The notes below the pieces were generated by a model. That model was not told the origin of the DNA and did no database searches. It was given only the letters and a program-made list of their open reading frames with translations. This document shows, in pieces, positions 34,922 through 43,454 of a stretch of 64,000 bases of DNA (within the stretch, counting starts at the first letter, position 1; every line of letters starts with the position of its first letter). The position numbers and the translations under genes were made by a program. Source of the stretch: Streptomyces antibioticus (lineage in GTDB: Bacteria; Actinomycetota; Actinomycetes; Streptomycetales; Streptomycetaceae); contig NZ_CM007717.1 of assembly GCF_002019855.1 (NCBI RefSeq), positions 8,007,750 to 8,071,749 of the forward strand. Reading direction: 5' to 3'.

Positions 34922-35377
34922 ATGAATGTGTCCCTGTTCGCTCTCCCTCGGCATGAGGTGCATGGCGGTCTCGAGCAGGTGTTGTCCCGTTGGCGAGCCT
35001 TGGAAGACGACGAGTCGGACGACCTGTGCGACCTCGGCGAGGACGCGAATGTGGTGGAACGACTGCTGGAGAGGGCGGGCGCCGGCGAAGGCGCGCTGTC
35101 CGCGGTATCTGGGGAGACGGTTCTGGGAGACGACGGCGTTGGCACCGTATGTACCGTTCTGTCGCCTCAGGAAGTCGTCGGCGTGGCAGACTTCATCGCT
35201 TCCGTGGACGTCGACGAGGTGATGCGCAATGCCCCGGATGTGCTCAGCGGGATCATCCGCGGCGGTATCCCCGTGGGCTATCTGGAGGACCTGCATGAGA
35301 CCCTGGATGCCCTCTGGCGGCTCTACGGCTCTGCAGCCCGCGACGGCCTGTGCGTGGCCCAGGTGTTCGAGGGTTGA
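34922..35377 (+). CDS. DUF1877-like immunity protein
   Basis: This 151-residue acidic protein begins 31 bp after the RHS toxin, the usual place for an immunity gene. Its C-terminal part (TVLSPQEVVGVADFIASVDVD, then LHETLDALWRLYGSAARDG) follows the DUF1877/YfbM pattern, a family seen as polymorphic-toxin immunity proteins. ATG 34922 is in frame; an overlapping ATG at 34912 is in another frame. It probably binds the toxin tip in the cytoplasm and protects the producer and its kin. The pairing is inferred from position and family. Confidence 0.75.
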   Translation: MNVSLFALPRHEVHGGLEQVLSRWRALEDDESDDLCDLGEDANVVERLLERAGAGEGALSAVSGETVLGDDGVGTVCTVLSPQEVVGVADFIASVDVDEVMRNAPDVLSGIIRGGIPVGYLEDLHETLDALWRLYGSAARDGLCVAQVFEG

Positions 35378-35386
35378 GCAGGTGAC

Positions 35387-35419
35387 CGATCGTCAGCTCT
35401 CCCATGGGAGTGACGATCG
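35387..35419 (+). terminator. compound hairpin after the immunity gene
   Basis: CGATCGTCA (35387-35395) pairs with TGACGATCG (35411-35419), and the inside contains CTCCCATGGGAG, itself palindromic, so the whole forms one long bulged stem. It closes the toxin-immunity unit. The rest of 35420-35633 holds nothing recognisable. Confidence 0.7.
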
Positions 35420-35633
35420 CTTGCTGGTTCTCGCAATCGGTGTGCATGCCGTCGGTCGGCAACCGGCCACACATCCGATGCCGGTACCCGGGAAGGGCTG
35501 AGTGCGGGCCACATGGCGTGCGGAAGTGGTGTGCGCCCGTCCGGGTGACGTCGCCTACTCCCCGCGGGACGTGTCCGCCCGCCCGGGACCGGGGGCGCGG
35601 CGGCGCGGCTGAGAGGGTCGTGCCGTCGTCCGG

Positions 35634-36776
35634 TCAGACGGCGGGGCGTGGGCGTGGGCGAGGACCGAGGGCGAAGCGGGACGGGCCGGGCTCGCCGTGC
35701 ACGAGGGAGGCGGCCAGTTCGCCGAGCACGGAGGCGAACTTGAACGCGTGGCCCGAGCAGCCGCCGAGCACGGTGACCGGACCCTGCCGGTCGACGAGGA
35801 AGTCGTGGTCGACGGTGGTGGTGTAGAGGCAGGTCAGCGGGTCGGGCGCGGTGGGGTCGACGCCGGGCAGCCAGCGCTCGGCGTACGCGGCGAGCGCGTC
35901 CAGGGTCGCGGCGTCCGGTGTGCGGTCGCGGTGATCGGGGTCGACGACCGGGCCGATCCCGTGGAAGCCGGCCTTCACGCCGTCGGTGCTGCCGAGCCCG
36001 TAGACACCGTCCGTCGACCGGCCGGTCGCGGGCAGCGCGGCGCCCGGGTGATGGATGAAGCTGGGCCAGGACAGGGGGTCCGCGGCGGGGAAGTGGGCGG
36101 GCTGCTCCTGCGTGACGCGCAGCGCCGGCAGCCCGCTGACCGGAGCAGACGCGCCGTCGCCGAGCAGGGCCGGGGTCCAGCCGCCGACGGCGACGACGAC
36201 CGCGTCCGCCGTCCACTCCTCGCCGGCCTCGGCCACTACGCGCACACCGCCGCTGTCGAGCACCCGCACCCCGGTCACACGGACACCGTGCCGGACCTCG
36301 GCGCCATGGGCCCGCGCCGCCTGCTGGAACGCGGCGACGGCGTCATCGGCGTGCAGCCGCCCCGCCTCCGGATGGAACACCGCGCCCGTGTCGGCACGCA
36401 GCCCCGGCCACCGCTCGGCCACCTGGTCCGGAACCATCCGCTCGACGGGTCGCCCGGCCGCGGTCAGCGTCTCGAACAGGGCGTCGGTGACCGCGGCCGG
36501 GCCGTGATCGACGGCACCGGTCAGCGACAGCACCTGCCGCCCGGTCTCCTCCTCCAGCCGCCGCCACAACGGCAGCGACCGCACGGCCAGATCGACGTAG
36601 AACGGATCCGCGTACGCCAGCCGGAAGATCCGCGACGTGCCGTACGAGCTGCCCCGGTCGTGCCCGGGCCGGAACCGCTCCAGCAGCGTGACCTCACCCC
36701 CGCGCGCGGCCAGCCGCCACGCCGCCGCGGAACCCATGACGCCGCCACCTATGACGACGATGCGACGAGCAGGCAT
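35634..36776 (-). CDS. FAD-dependent sarcosine/N-methyltryptophan oxidase-like protein
   Basis: This 380-residue protein matches the monomeric sarcosine oxidase/SolA family: GGGVMGSAAAWRL binds ADP of FAD, PGHDRGSSYGTSRIFR is the family block, LTCLYTTT contains the Cys that is covalently linked to FAD in the family, and GGCSGHAFKFASVLGE lies near the C-terminus. It oxidises an N-methyl amine or imino acid to imine and makes hydrogen peroxide. The substrate is not determined here. ATG 36776 gives the standard N-terminus. It is followed on the same strand (upstream) by the VOC gene after 72 bp, so the two may be cotranscribed. Confidence 0.87.
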   Translation of the reverse strand: MPARRIVVIGGGVMGSAAAWRLAARGGEVTLLERFRPGHDRGSSYGTSRIFRLAYADPFYVDLAVRSLPLWRRLEEETGRQVLSLTGAVDHGPAAVTDALFETLTAAGRPVERMVPDQVAERWPGLRADTGAVFHPEAGRLHADDAVAAFQQAARAHGAEVRHGVRVTGVRVLDSGGVRVVAEAGEEWTADAVVVAVGGWTPALLGDGASAPVSGLPALRVTQEQPAHFPAADPLSWPSFIHHPGAALPATGRSTDGVYGLGSTDGVKAGFHGIGPVVDPDHRDRTPDAATLDALAAYAERWLPGVDPTAPDPLTCLYTTTVDHDFLVDRQGPVTVLGGCSGHAFKFASVLGELAASLVHGEPGPSRFALGPRPRPRPAV

Positions 36777-36848
36777 GAGGTGATCCCTTCGATCAGGTCA
36801 ATCAGGCGTGACCAGGGATTTTTCTATCACTGCCGAGGTGGGGACGGA

Positions 36849-37202
36849 TCAGGCGGGCTGCCACAGTTCGACGCGGTTGCCCTCGGGATCGGTGACCCAG
36901 CCGAAGCGGCCGACGCCGTCCATGTCCTGGATCTCCTCGGCCACGTCGGCGCCCTTGGCGCGCAGTTGCGCGAGTATCGCGTCCAGGTCGCGGACCCGGA
37001 AGTTGAGCATCGTCTGCTGCGTACGGGTGCCGAAGTAGTCGGTGTCGGCCTCGAACGTAGCGAACACGGTGGGCCCGGCCGGCTGGTTCCAGAGCCCGTT
37101 GTCGTCGGCGTCCAGCCCCAGACAGTCGCGGTACCACGCACTCAGGGTCACGGGGTCGGTGGACCGCAGGAAGTAGCCGCCGATACCAAGCACACGTTCC
37201 AT
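36849..37202 (-). CDS. VOC-family protein (glyoxalase/bleomycin-resistance fold)
   Basis: This 117-residue protein starts MERVLGIGGYFLRSTDPVTL and has the paired beta-alpha-beta-beta-beta units of the VOC fold, with Trp/Tyr AWYRDCLGLD, then LNFRVRDLDAILAQL and a closing TDPEGNRVELWQP that holds the metal-binding Glu. AGGATGA lies upstream of ATG 37202. Small single-domain VOC proteins bind or modify small metabolites; the specific role is unknown. Confidence 0.82.
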   Translation of the reverse strand: MERVLGIGGYFLRSTDPVTLSAWYRDCLGLDADDNGLWNQPAGPTVFATFEADTDYFGTRTQQTMLNFRVRDLDAILAQLRAKGADVAEEIQDMDGVGRFGWVTDPEGNRVELWQPA

Positions 37203-37317
37203 GAGGTCATCCTGCCAGGACGGTGACGGGGACCGCCCGCGCGCGTGGTGGCCCCGTGTCGGAGAGCCGGGCACGTCATGCTGGACTCCACGGCCCGCCG
37301 GCGAAGGAGAGAGTGCT

Positions 37318-37935
37318 GTGACGACACCGACCGGCAAGGTGATCTGCGACATCACGATCTCGCTCGACGGCTGCTCGGCCGGGCCCGACCAGACGGAGGA
37401 GCGGCCGTTCGGGAACGACGGCGGTGACGGCTCGGGCGGCAGGTTCCATGCCTGGATGTTCGACACGCCCGAGGAGAACAGAGCCGAGATCGAACGGATG
37501 ACCGCCGCCTCGGCGTTCATCATGGGGCGCAACATGTTCGGCCCGGTCCGCGGCGCGTGGGACCGGCCGTGGAACGGCTGGTGGGGTGACGAACCGCCCT
37601 TCCACGCATCGGTGTTCGTCCTCACCCACCACGCACGCGAGCCCCAGCCGATGGCCGGCGGCACGACGTTCACCTTCGTCACCGACGGAATCACCTCGGC
37701 ACTGGCCCAGGCACGCGAGGCCGCGGGCGACGGCGAGATCTCCGTCCTCGGCGGCGCGACCACCGTCAACCAGTACCTCACGGCCGGCCTGATCGACGAA
37801 CTCCGCCTGCACATCGTCCCGTTCACCCTCGCCACCGGCACCCACCTCTTCGACGGCGTACCACCCCTGAACCTCGAACAGACGACATCACGACGAGCGA
37901 GCCAGGTCACACACGTGACCTACAAGGTGTTGTAG
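37318..37935 (+). CDS. dihydrofolate-reductase-fold (RibD C-terminal-like) protein
   Basis: This 205-residue protein belongs to the DHFR/RibD-C superfamily: ITISLDGCSAGPD opens the fold, MGRNMFGPVRGAW and NGWWGDEPPFHASVFVLTH are typical, and SVLGGATTVNQYL binds the nucleotide. It probably reduces a small molecule with NADPH. GTG 37318 follows GAAGGAGAG. A second gene of the same type lies at 50017. The IS element begins about 40 bp after its stop. Confidence 0.8.
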   Translation: MTTPTGKVICDITISLDGCSAGPDQTEERPFGNDGGDGSGGRFHAWMFDTPEENRAEIERMTAASAFIMGRNMFGPVRGAWDRPWNGWWGDEPPFHASVFVLTHHAREPQPMAGGTTFTFVTDGITSALAQAREAAGDGEISVLGGATTVNQYLTAGLIDELRLHIVPFTLATGTHLFDGVPPLNLEQTTSRRASQVTHVTYKVL

Positions 37936-38001
37936 GGGAACGGCAACACACTCGCTGTCGGTCGGCCGGGGAACTAGGGTCCGTCTTCAAAGATCATCCG
38001 G

Positions 38002-38424
38002 GTGGTGGATCATGGTGTCGTGGTACGTCGTCATGAACTCACGGACCAGGAGTGGGAGTTGCTTGCTCCCCTCATACCGCGGGCTGCGACGGGGCGGCCC
38101 CGCGTGGAGGACCGGCAGGTCATCAACGGGATGGTCTATAAGATCCGGACCGGGGTCTCCTGGCGTGACCTGCCGGAACGCTACGGGCCGTGGAAGACGG
38201 TCTACACCCGTTTCCGCCGCTACGCCCTGGACGGCGTGTTCACCCGGGCTCTCCAGCAGATCCAGGCCCGCGCGGACGCCGCCGGCGACATCGACTGGCT
38301 CGTCCAGATCGACTCCACCATCGTCCGCGCCCACCAGCACGCCGCCGCCACCGGCCGAAAAGGGGGCGGCATCGGCAGGACGAACCGGACGATCACGCCC
38401 TCGGACGATCCCGAGGAGGACTGA
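38002..38424 (+). CDS. IS5-family transposase, N-terminal frame (DUF4096)
   Basis: This frame encodes about 140 residues with the DUF4096 start LTDQEWELLAPLIP, then VINGMVYKIRTGVSWRDLPER and WLVQIDSTIVRAHQH, which holds the first catalytic Asp. It ends in TGA 38422-38424, but the homology continues in the -1 frame from about 38367. The A4G5 run at 38358-38366 is where the frames must join. Start GTG 38002. Confidence 0.8.
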   Translation: MVDHGVVVRRHELTDQEWELLAPLIPRAATGRPRVEDRQVINGMVYKIRTGVSWRDLPERYGPWKTVYTRFRRYALDGVFTRALQQIQARADAAGDIDWLVQIDSTIVRAHQHAAATGRKGGGIGRTNRTITPSDDPEED

Positions 38425-38882
38425 CCACCAAGATCCACCTCGCCTGCGACGGCCGCGGCCGTCCCCTCGCCGTCCTGCTCACCCCAGGTGAACGCCACGA
38501 CAGCGTCTGCGCACGTCCCCTCCTGGAACGGATCCGGGTCCCGCGCACCGGCCTCGGCCGCCCGCGCTGCAGACCCGACCAGGTCGTCGCCGACAAGGCC
38601 TACAGCTCCCGAGGCTTACGTTCCTACCTGCGTAATCGCGGCATCGCGTGCACCATCCCAGAGAAGAACGATCAGCAGCGACACCGCCGCAACCGCGGTC
38701 GCCGCGGCGGTCGGCCACCGGCGTTCGACCGGCAGATCTACCGCCGACGCAACGTCGTCGAGCGCTGTTTCAACCGTCTCAAGGGCTTCCGCGGCATCGC
38801 CACCAGGTACGACAAGACCGCCACCTCGTACGAGGCAGCGGTCAGTCTCGCGTCACTCCTGCTCTGGGCAAGATCCGTTTGA
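38367..38882 (+). CDS. IS5-family transposase, C-terminal frame
   Basis: This frame continues the transposase with HALGRSRGGLTTKIHLACDG, then QVVADKAYSSRG (second catalytic Asp) and RRNVVERCFNRLKGFRGIA (catalytic Glu). It lacks its own ribosome binding site and is probably made by -1 frameshift at the A4G5 run, or it is a broken copy. The catalytic residues are all present across the two frames. Confidence 0.75.
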   Translation, partial: RHRQDEPDDHALGRSRGGLTTKIHLACDGRGRPLAVLLTPGERHDSVCARPLLERIRVPRTGLGRPRCRPDQVVADKAYSSRGLRSYLRNRGIACTIPEKNDQQRHRRNRGRRGGRPPAFDRQIYRRRNVVERCFNRLKGFRGIATRYDKTATSYEAAVSLASLLLWARSV

Positions 38883-38891
38883 AGACGGACC

Positions 38892-41800
38892 CTAGAAGGA
38901 GGACGTGCCGGTCAGGTCCGCCAGGTTCGTTCTGATCGTGTCGGCCTCCGGCATGCCGAGTTGGGTGTAGAGGGTGAGGGCTCGGTGGTAGTGGTGGGCG
39001 GTGAGGGTGGGGGAGTGGTGGGCGGCGGCCAGGCCGCTGTGGGCGCGGGCCTGTTGGGCGGGGCTGCCGATGTCCTCGGCGATGGTGAGGGCCTCGGTGT
39101 GGTGGGTGAGGGCGTCGGTGGGGCGGCCGGCGGCGCGGGCGGCCTCGCCGAGGCCGTTGAGGGCTCGGGCCTCGCCGTCGCGGTCGCCGTTCTCGCGGTA
39201 GAGGGTGAGGGCCTGCCGGTGGCATTCGGTGGCGTCCGGGTGCCGGCCGCGCCGGGTGTGGACGAGGCCGAGGCCGTGCAGCGCGCCCGCCTCGCCGTAG
39301 CGGTCGCCGACCTCGCGGAGGAGGGTCAGGGCCTGTTGCTGGTGACCCGCGGCCGAGTCCAATTGATCCAGGCGTACTTCGACCGCACCGAGGTCGCTCA
39401 GTGCGTGGGCCTCCAGGTAGCGGTTGCTCGTCCTGCGGAGGAGGGACAGCGACTGGCGGAGGTGGTCGGCGGACTGGTCGTAGCGGCCGAGTTGGCTCTC
39501 GACGCTGGCCAGGTCCTTGAGGGCCGTCGCCTCGCCCAACCGGTCGTCCATACGGCGGTACAGCACCAGCGCCTGTTCGAGGTACTCGACGGCCGACAGG
39601 AACCGGCCCAGCCGTTCGTCGACCAGGCCGAGGTTGACCAGCGCGCGGGCCTGGCCGGTCACGTCGTCGGCCTGCCGGAACAGCGTGAGCGCCTGCTGAA
39701 GATGCCGGCGCGCCGGTTCGTGGCGGGCCAACTGCCAGTAGGCGATGCCGAGTCCGATCAGCGCCCGGGCCTCGCCCACCGGGTCGCCGATCTCGCGGGC
39801 GGCGTCCCGGGCGTGCCCGTGGATCGTGAGGCCGTCGGTGTGCTGGCCGCTGACGAGATGGCGGTACAGGGTCGAGGAGAGACGGATCGCGTGGGTGGGG
39901 CGGCCGCGGGTCGCCGTATGGGCCGACATCGCCGTCAGGCCCGGCCGCTCGGTGTCCAGCCAGGCCCGCGCGGCATCGGGATCGGACAGGTCGGGCACCG
40001 GAGTGACGGTCTCGGGGGCGGCCGGCCGTAAGTGGGCCTCGGCCGGGTGGAGGCAGTCCATGGCGGCGGCCGCGGTGGCCAGACAGTGGTCGAAGAGCCG
40101 GTCGAGCGCCGTCTCGCGGGCCCCCGGCGTCTCCTCGGCGGTGGCGAGCCGGGTGGCGTAGGCGCGCAGCAGGTCGTGCATGCCGTAGCGGGCCGTGTCC
40201 GTCCGCTGGATCAGATGGGCGCGGGCGAGGACGTCGAGGGTACGGCGGGCGTCCGCCGGACCGGTGTCCGTCAGCGCGGCCGCCGCGTACGCGTCGACGT
40301 CGGGGCCCGGATGCAGGCCGAGCAGCCGGAACGCGTGCGCCGCGTCGGCCGGCAACTGCCGCAGCGACCACGAGAACACCGCGGCGACGGCCGTCCGAGG
40401 GTCACCGTCCGCGCCCAGCAGGTCCAACCTGCGCTGTTGGTCGGCGAGTTCGTCGACCAGGTCGGCCAGCGGAGTGCCGGGGCGGGCCACGGCCAGCTCC
40501 GCCGCCACCCGCAGCGCGAGCGGCAGCCGCGCGCACTGCGCGGCGAGGGCGTCCACGGCGTCGGGCTCGGCCTCCGCGCGCGGGCCGACGAGCCGCCGCA
40601 GCAGGGTACGCGCGGCGTCGACGGGCAGCAGGTCGAGGTCCAGACGGTGGGCGCCCTCCCGCGCGACCAGCCCGGCCAGACTGTCCCGGCTGGTCACCAG
40701 CACCGCACAGGAACCGGTGCCGGGCAGCAGCGGCCGCACCTGCTCCACCGTGGCGGCGTTGTCCAGGACGATCAGCATCCGCCGGCCCGCGACCTCGGTG
40801 CGGTAGCGCGCCGCACGGTCGTCCTCCTCCAGCGGGACGTCCTGCCCGGCCACCCCGAGCGCGGTCAGGAACCGCACCAGCGCCTCGGCGGCCGTCATGG
40901 GCCGGTCGGGGTCGTATCCGCGCAGGTTCACATACAACTGGCCGTCCGGGAAACGGTCCCGGGCCCGATGCGCCCACCGCACCGCCAGCGCCGTCTTGCC
41001 CACACCCGCCGTCCCCGACACCGCCGAGATCACCACGGCCGTCGCCCGGTCCGCGGCCACCACCTTGTCCAGGTGCGTCAGTTCCTCCTCACGGCCGGTG
41101 AACCCGGTCGCCTCCATGGGGAGTTGAGCGGGAATCACGCCAACTCGTGAACTGGGCCTGCTCGGCGGTGGTGCCGTGCCCGCACCGCCGCTCAGGACCG
41201 CCCGGTGCTCCCGCCGCGCCTCCGCCCCCGGCGTGGTGCCGAGTTCGTCGGCCAGCCGTTTGCGCAGGGCCGTGTAGCAGGCCAGCGCCTCCGGGGCGCG
41301 CCCCGCGGCGTGCAGGGCCCGCATCAGCGCGACGGCCAGCGGCTCGACCAGCGGGTGTTCGGCCACCAGGACGGACAGCGTGTCGACGACCACCACCTGC
41401 CCGCCGAGCCGGAGTTCGGCGTCCGCCCAGGCCAGAACGGCGTCGATCCGCTGGTGCAGCCAGGTCTCCCGGGTGCGCGCCGCCCACGCACCGGGCAGCC
41501 CGGCCAGCGGCTCGCCCCGCCACAGGCCCATCGCCTCCCGCAGCGTCGCCACCCGCCCCGCGTCGGAGCCGCCCGCGCCGCGGGCCCGGCCCACCAGACC
41601 CCGGAAGCGGTGGACGTCGACCAAGTCCCGCGAGACGTCGAGGCGGTAGCCGCCCGGCCCGCGCACCAACGAGGCCGCGGCCGCCGTGTCGTCGTCGGCG
41701 CCGCGCAGATGCGGGGCGCTGTCCACGAGGACCCGGCGGATCCGGGCGACATGGGCGTAGAGCGTCGACCGCACCTGCGCGGGCGGGTCCTCGCCCCACA

Positions 41801-41948
41801 CCCGGTCGATCAGCGTCTCGGCCGCCACCCAGCCGCCCGCGTCGGCCAGCAGCGCCGCCAGCACCGTACGCCGCTTCGCGGGCCCCAGATCCACCGGGCG
41901 GCCCGCCACCCATAACTCCACGGGCCCCAGCAGCCGAAATCCCGTCAC
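38892..41948 (-). CDS. AfsR/SARP-type regulator with NB-ARC and TPR domains
   Basis: This 1018-residue protein has a SARP winged helix (about 1-95, FRLLGPVELWVAGRPVDLG), a BTAD helical domain (about 100-245), an NB-ARC/STAND NTPase with Walker A GTAGVGKT (Lys 318) and LIVLDNA (Walker B), and a TPR region (about 650-1018) with repeats such as LGEATALKDLASVESQLGRY. AfsR-type proteins activate secondary-metabolite genes after sensing signals through the NTPase and TPR. GTG 41948 follows AGGGGGA; the open frame continues to 42143 without a better start. Its TAG stop is shared with the right edge of the IS element, so the protein is intact. No biosynthetic cluster is seen nearby. Confidence 0.9.
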   Translation of the reverse strand: MTGFRLLGPVELWVAGRPVDLGPAKRRTVLAALLADAGGWVAAETLIDRVWGEDPPAQVRSTLYAHVARIRRVLVDSAPHLRGADDDTAAAASLVRGPGGYRLDVSRDLVDVHRFRGLVGRARGAGGSDAGRVATLREAMGLWRGEPLAGLPGAWAARTRETWLHQRIDAVLAWADAELRLGGQVVVVDTLSVLVAEHPLVEPLAVALMRALHAAGRAPEALACYTALRKRLADELGTTPGAEARREHRAVLSGGAGTAPPPSRPSSRVGVIPAQLPMEATGFTGREEELTHLDKVVAADRATAVVISAVSGTAGVGKTALAVRWAHRARDRFPDGQLYVNLRGYDPDRPMTAAEALVRFLTALGVAGQDVPLEEDDRAARYRTEVAGRRMLIVLDNAATVEQVRPLLPGTGSCAVLVTSRDSLAGLVAREGAHRLDLDLLPVDAARTLLRRLVGPRAEAEPDAVDALAAQCARLPLALRVAAELAVARPGTPLADLVDELADQQRRLDLLGADGDPRTAVAAVFSWSLRQLPADAAHAFRLLGLHPGPDVDAYAAAALTDTGPADARRTLDVLARAHLIQRTDTARYGMHDLLRAYATRLATAEETPGARETALDRLFDHCLATAAAAMDCLHPAEAHLRPAAPETVTPVPDLSDPDAARAWLDTERPGLTAMSAHTATRGRPTHAIRLSSTLYRHLVSGQHTDGLTIHGHARDAAREIGDPVGEARALIGLGIAYWQLARHEPARRHLQQALTLFRQADDVTGQARALVNLGLVDERLGRFLSAVEYLEQALVLYRRMDDRLGEATALKDLASVESQLGRYDQSADHLRQSLSLLRRTSNRYLEAHALSDLGAVEVRLDQLDSAAGHQQQALTLLREVGDRYGEAGALHGLGLVHTRRGRHPDATECHRQALTLYRENGDRDGEARALNGLGEAARAAGRPTDALTHHTEALTIAEDIGSPAQQARAHSGLAAAHHSPTLTAHHYHRALTLYTQLGMPEADTIRTNLADLTGTSSF

Positions 41949-42148
41949 ACCGTCCCCCTGCCCCGCCCCGCCCCGCACGCGCCGTCCCGTCCCCCGCCGG
42001 GCGTCACCCAACCACCGCGCCACCTGCGAGGCAAGTTTTACGCAAGCTCCCCGGCCACCTCCCTCCTCCATCGTGTTCACGGCACCCCGCCGCACCGATG
42101 GACGCCTTCCGTTCCATGGGCGGCGTGAGCGATGGAGGAACACACAGA

Positions 42149-42523
42149 ATGAAGCGGATCCTGGCCAAGGCCGGCATCGCCCTGGGAACCGTGGCGCTCG
42201 CCGTCACCGGCGCGGTCGTCACTGCGGCCCCCGCGAACGCGGCGCTGTCCGACTGTCCCTCCGGCGGGCTGTGCGCCTACCTCGGAGTCAACGGCTCGGG
42301 CACCCCCGGCGTGGTCTACGGCGACAACACCAACCTCCTTCAGTACAACAAGTTCAACAACGCCGAGTCGCTCTACAACAACGGCACGAGCTGCAACGTC
42401 CGTATCTACTCGGGCACGGGCTACACCGGCTCCAGCTACGTGCTCTCCCGGGGCTACTACAACGGCTCCCTGGCGAACACCGTGTACTGGCACAACGTCG
42501 CCTCGAACGACTGGTGCGTGTGA
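42149..42523 (+). CDS. peptidase inhibitor I36-like secreted protein
   Basis: This 124-residue protein has a Sec signal peptide (about 1-32, ending ANAAL) and a small domain with four Cys, GLCAYLGVNGSG, LYNNGTSCNVRIYSGTGYTG and a closing NDWCV, matching the crystallin-like I36 inhibitor family of Streptomyces. It may inhibit metalloproteases or bind calcium outside the cell. GGAGGAA precedes ATG 42149. It is divergent from the AfsR-like gene and overlaps the next gene by GTGA. Confidence 0.82.
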   Translation: MKRILAKAGIALGTVALAVTGAVVTAAPANAALSDCPSGGLCAYLGVNGSGTPGVVYGDNTNLLQYNKFNNAESLYNNGTSCNVRIYSGTGYTGSSYVLSRGYYNGSLANTVYWHNVASNDWCV

Positions 42524-43437
42524 TCGTCCCCCCGACGGCGTGGCGGACACTCCTCACGGTGTCCGTGGCGTTGACCGCGGCCGGCTGCTCCTACGGGGGT
42601 GAGCAGCCCGGCCGCGGGTCCACGGCCCCCGACGTCCGTCCCCTGAAGGGGGCCACCGCGATCAGCCACGCCGACGCCGTACGCCTGCACGACCGTGAGG
42701 AACGCGCCGTCGCCGCCTGTATGCGCGACCGCGGGCAGCGGTACACGGCCCAGCCCCGCACCGCGTCCGCGCGCAGCGAGGAGACCAACCCCTACGGGCT
42801 GCTCACCCCGCGCAGGGCGGCCCAGGACGGGTACGGGATCGTCGGCGAGTACCTCTACCGGCTCACCGCCCCCGCGCCAGCCGACGAACCCCGCGAGACG
42901 GTCTGGCAGCAGGCCCTCACCGGCACGCCCGCGCACCGGGTGACCCTGCGGCTGCCCGACGGTGTCAGCCTGGAGTACTCCACCGACGGCTGTGTCGCCC
43001 GCGCCCGCACCGAGGTCTACGGGGCGGACTGGAACACGGTCGAGCCCGTCACCGTGGGGCTCGCGAACCGGGTGATCGCCGCCGTCGAGGCGGACCCGGA
43101 CCACCGTGCCGCCGTACGGCGCTGGTCGGCGTGCATGTCGAAGGCGGGGCATCCGGCGAAGGACCTCCAGGCCCCGCGCCAGGCCGTCGACTCCCGTCTG
43201 CGGACGACCGTCGCGGAGGGCGGCACCGGGCCGGACCAGGACGCCGTGCGCGCCCTCGGCCGCGACGAGATCCGCACCGCACGCGCCGACGCCGACTGCC
43301 AGGCGTCGACGGGACTCGCGGAGGCCGTACAGGACACCCAACAGGCCGTGGAGAAACGGCTCCTGACGGAACGTGACCGAAAAACGGTGGCGAGCTACGT
43401 GACCGACCGACGCAGAGCGCTCGCCACCGAACCGTGA
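42520..43437 (+). CDS. lipoprotein of unknown function
   Basis: This 305-residue protein starts at GTG 42520, overlapping the I36 stop (GTGA). Its signal peptide ends in LTAAGC, a lipobox with Cys 23. The mature part is helical with several Cys, ACMRDRGQRY, DGCVARAR and WSACMSKAGH, a pattern seen in Streptomyces proteins of unknown function that carry paired Cys. Overlap with the inhibitor gene suggests that the two are co-made and may act together at the membrane surface. Confidence 0.78.
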   Translation: MIVPPTAWRTLLTVSVALTAAGCSYGGEQPGRGSTAPDVRPLKGATAISHADAVRLHDREERAVAACMRDRGQRYTAQPRTASARSEETNPYGLLTPRRAAQDGYGIVGEYLYRLTAPAPADEPRETVWQQALTGTPAHRVTLRLPDGVSLEYSTDGCVARARTEVYGADWNTVEPVTVGLANRVIAAVEADPDHRAAVRRWSACMSKAGHPAKDLQAPRQAVDSRLRTTVAEGGTGPDQDAVRALGRDEIRTARADADCQASTGLAEAVQDTQQAVEKRLLTERDRKTVASYVTDRRRALATEP

Positions 43438-43454
43438 GGGCCATCCGGGGACGG

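Larger units (their letters stand above)
37976..38893 (+). mobile_element. IS5-family insertion sequence
   Basis: AGGGTCCGTCTTCAAA (37976-37991) and TTTGAAGACGGACCCT (38878-38893) are perfect 16-bp inverted repeats. Both ends are flanked by CTAG (37974-37977 and 38892-38895), so the target duplication may be CTAG, with the outer two bases shared by the repeat ends, or only TA; these cannot be separated. The element carries a two-frame transposase. It has inserted exactly at the TAG stop of the minus-strand AfsR-like gene and kept that stop intact. Confidence 0.9.

Noticed and set aside
35404..35826. A 140-codon frame after the immunity gene
   Set aside because: It begins inside the terminator hairpin and overlaps the sarcosine-oxidase-like gene antisense; no domain.
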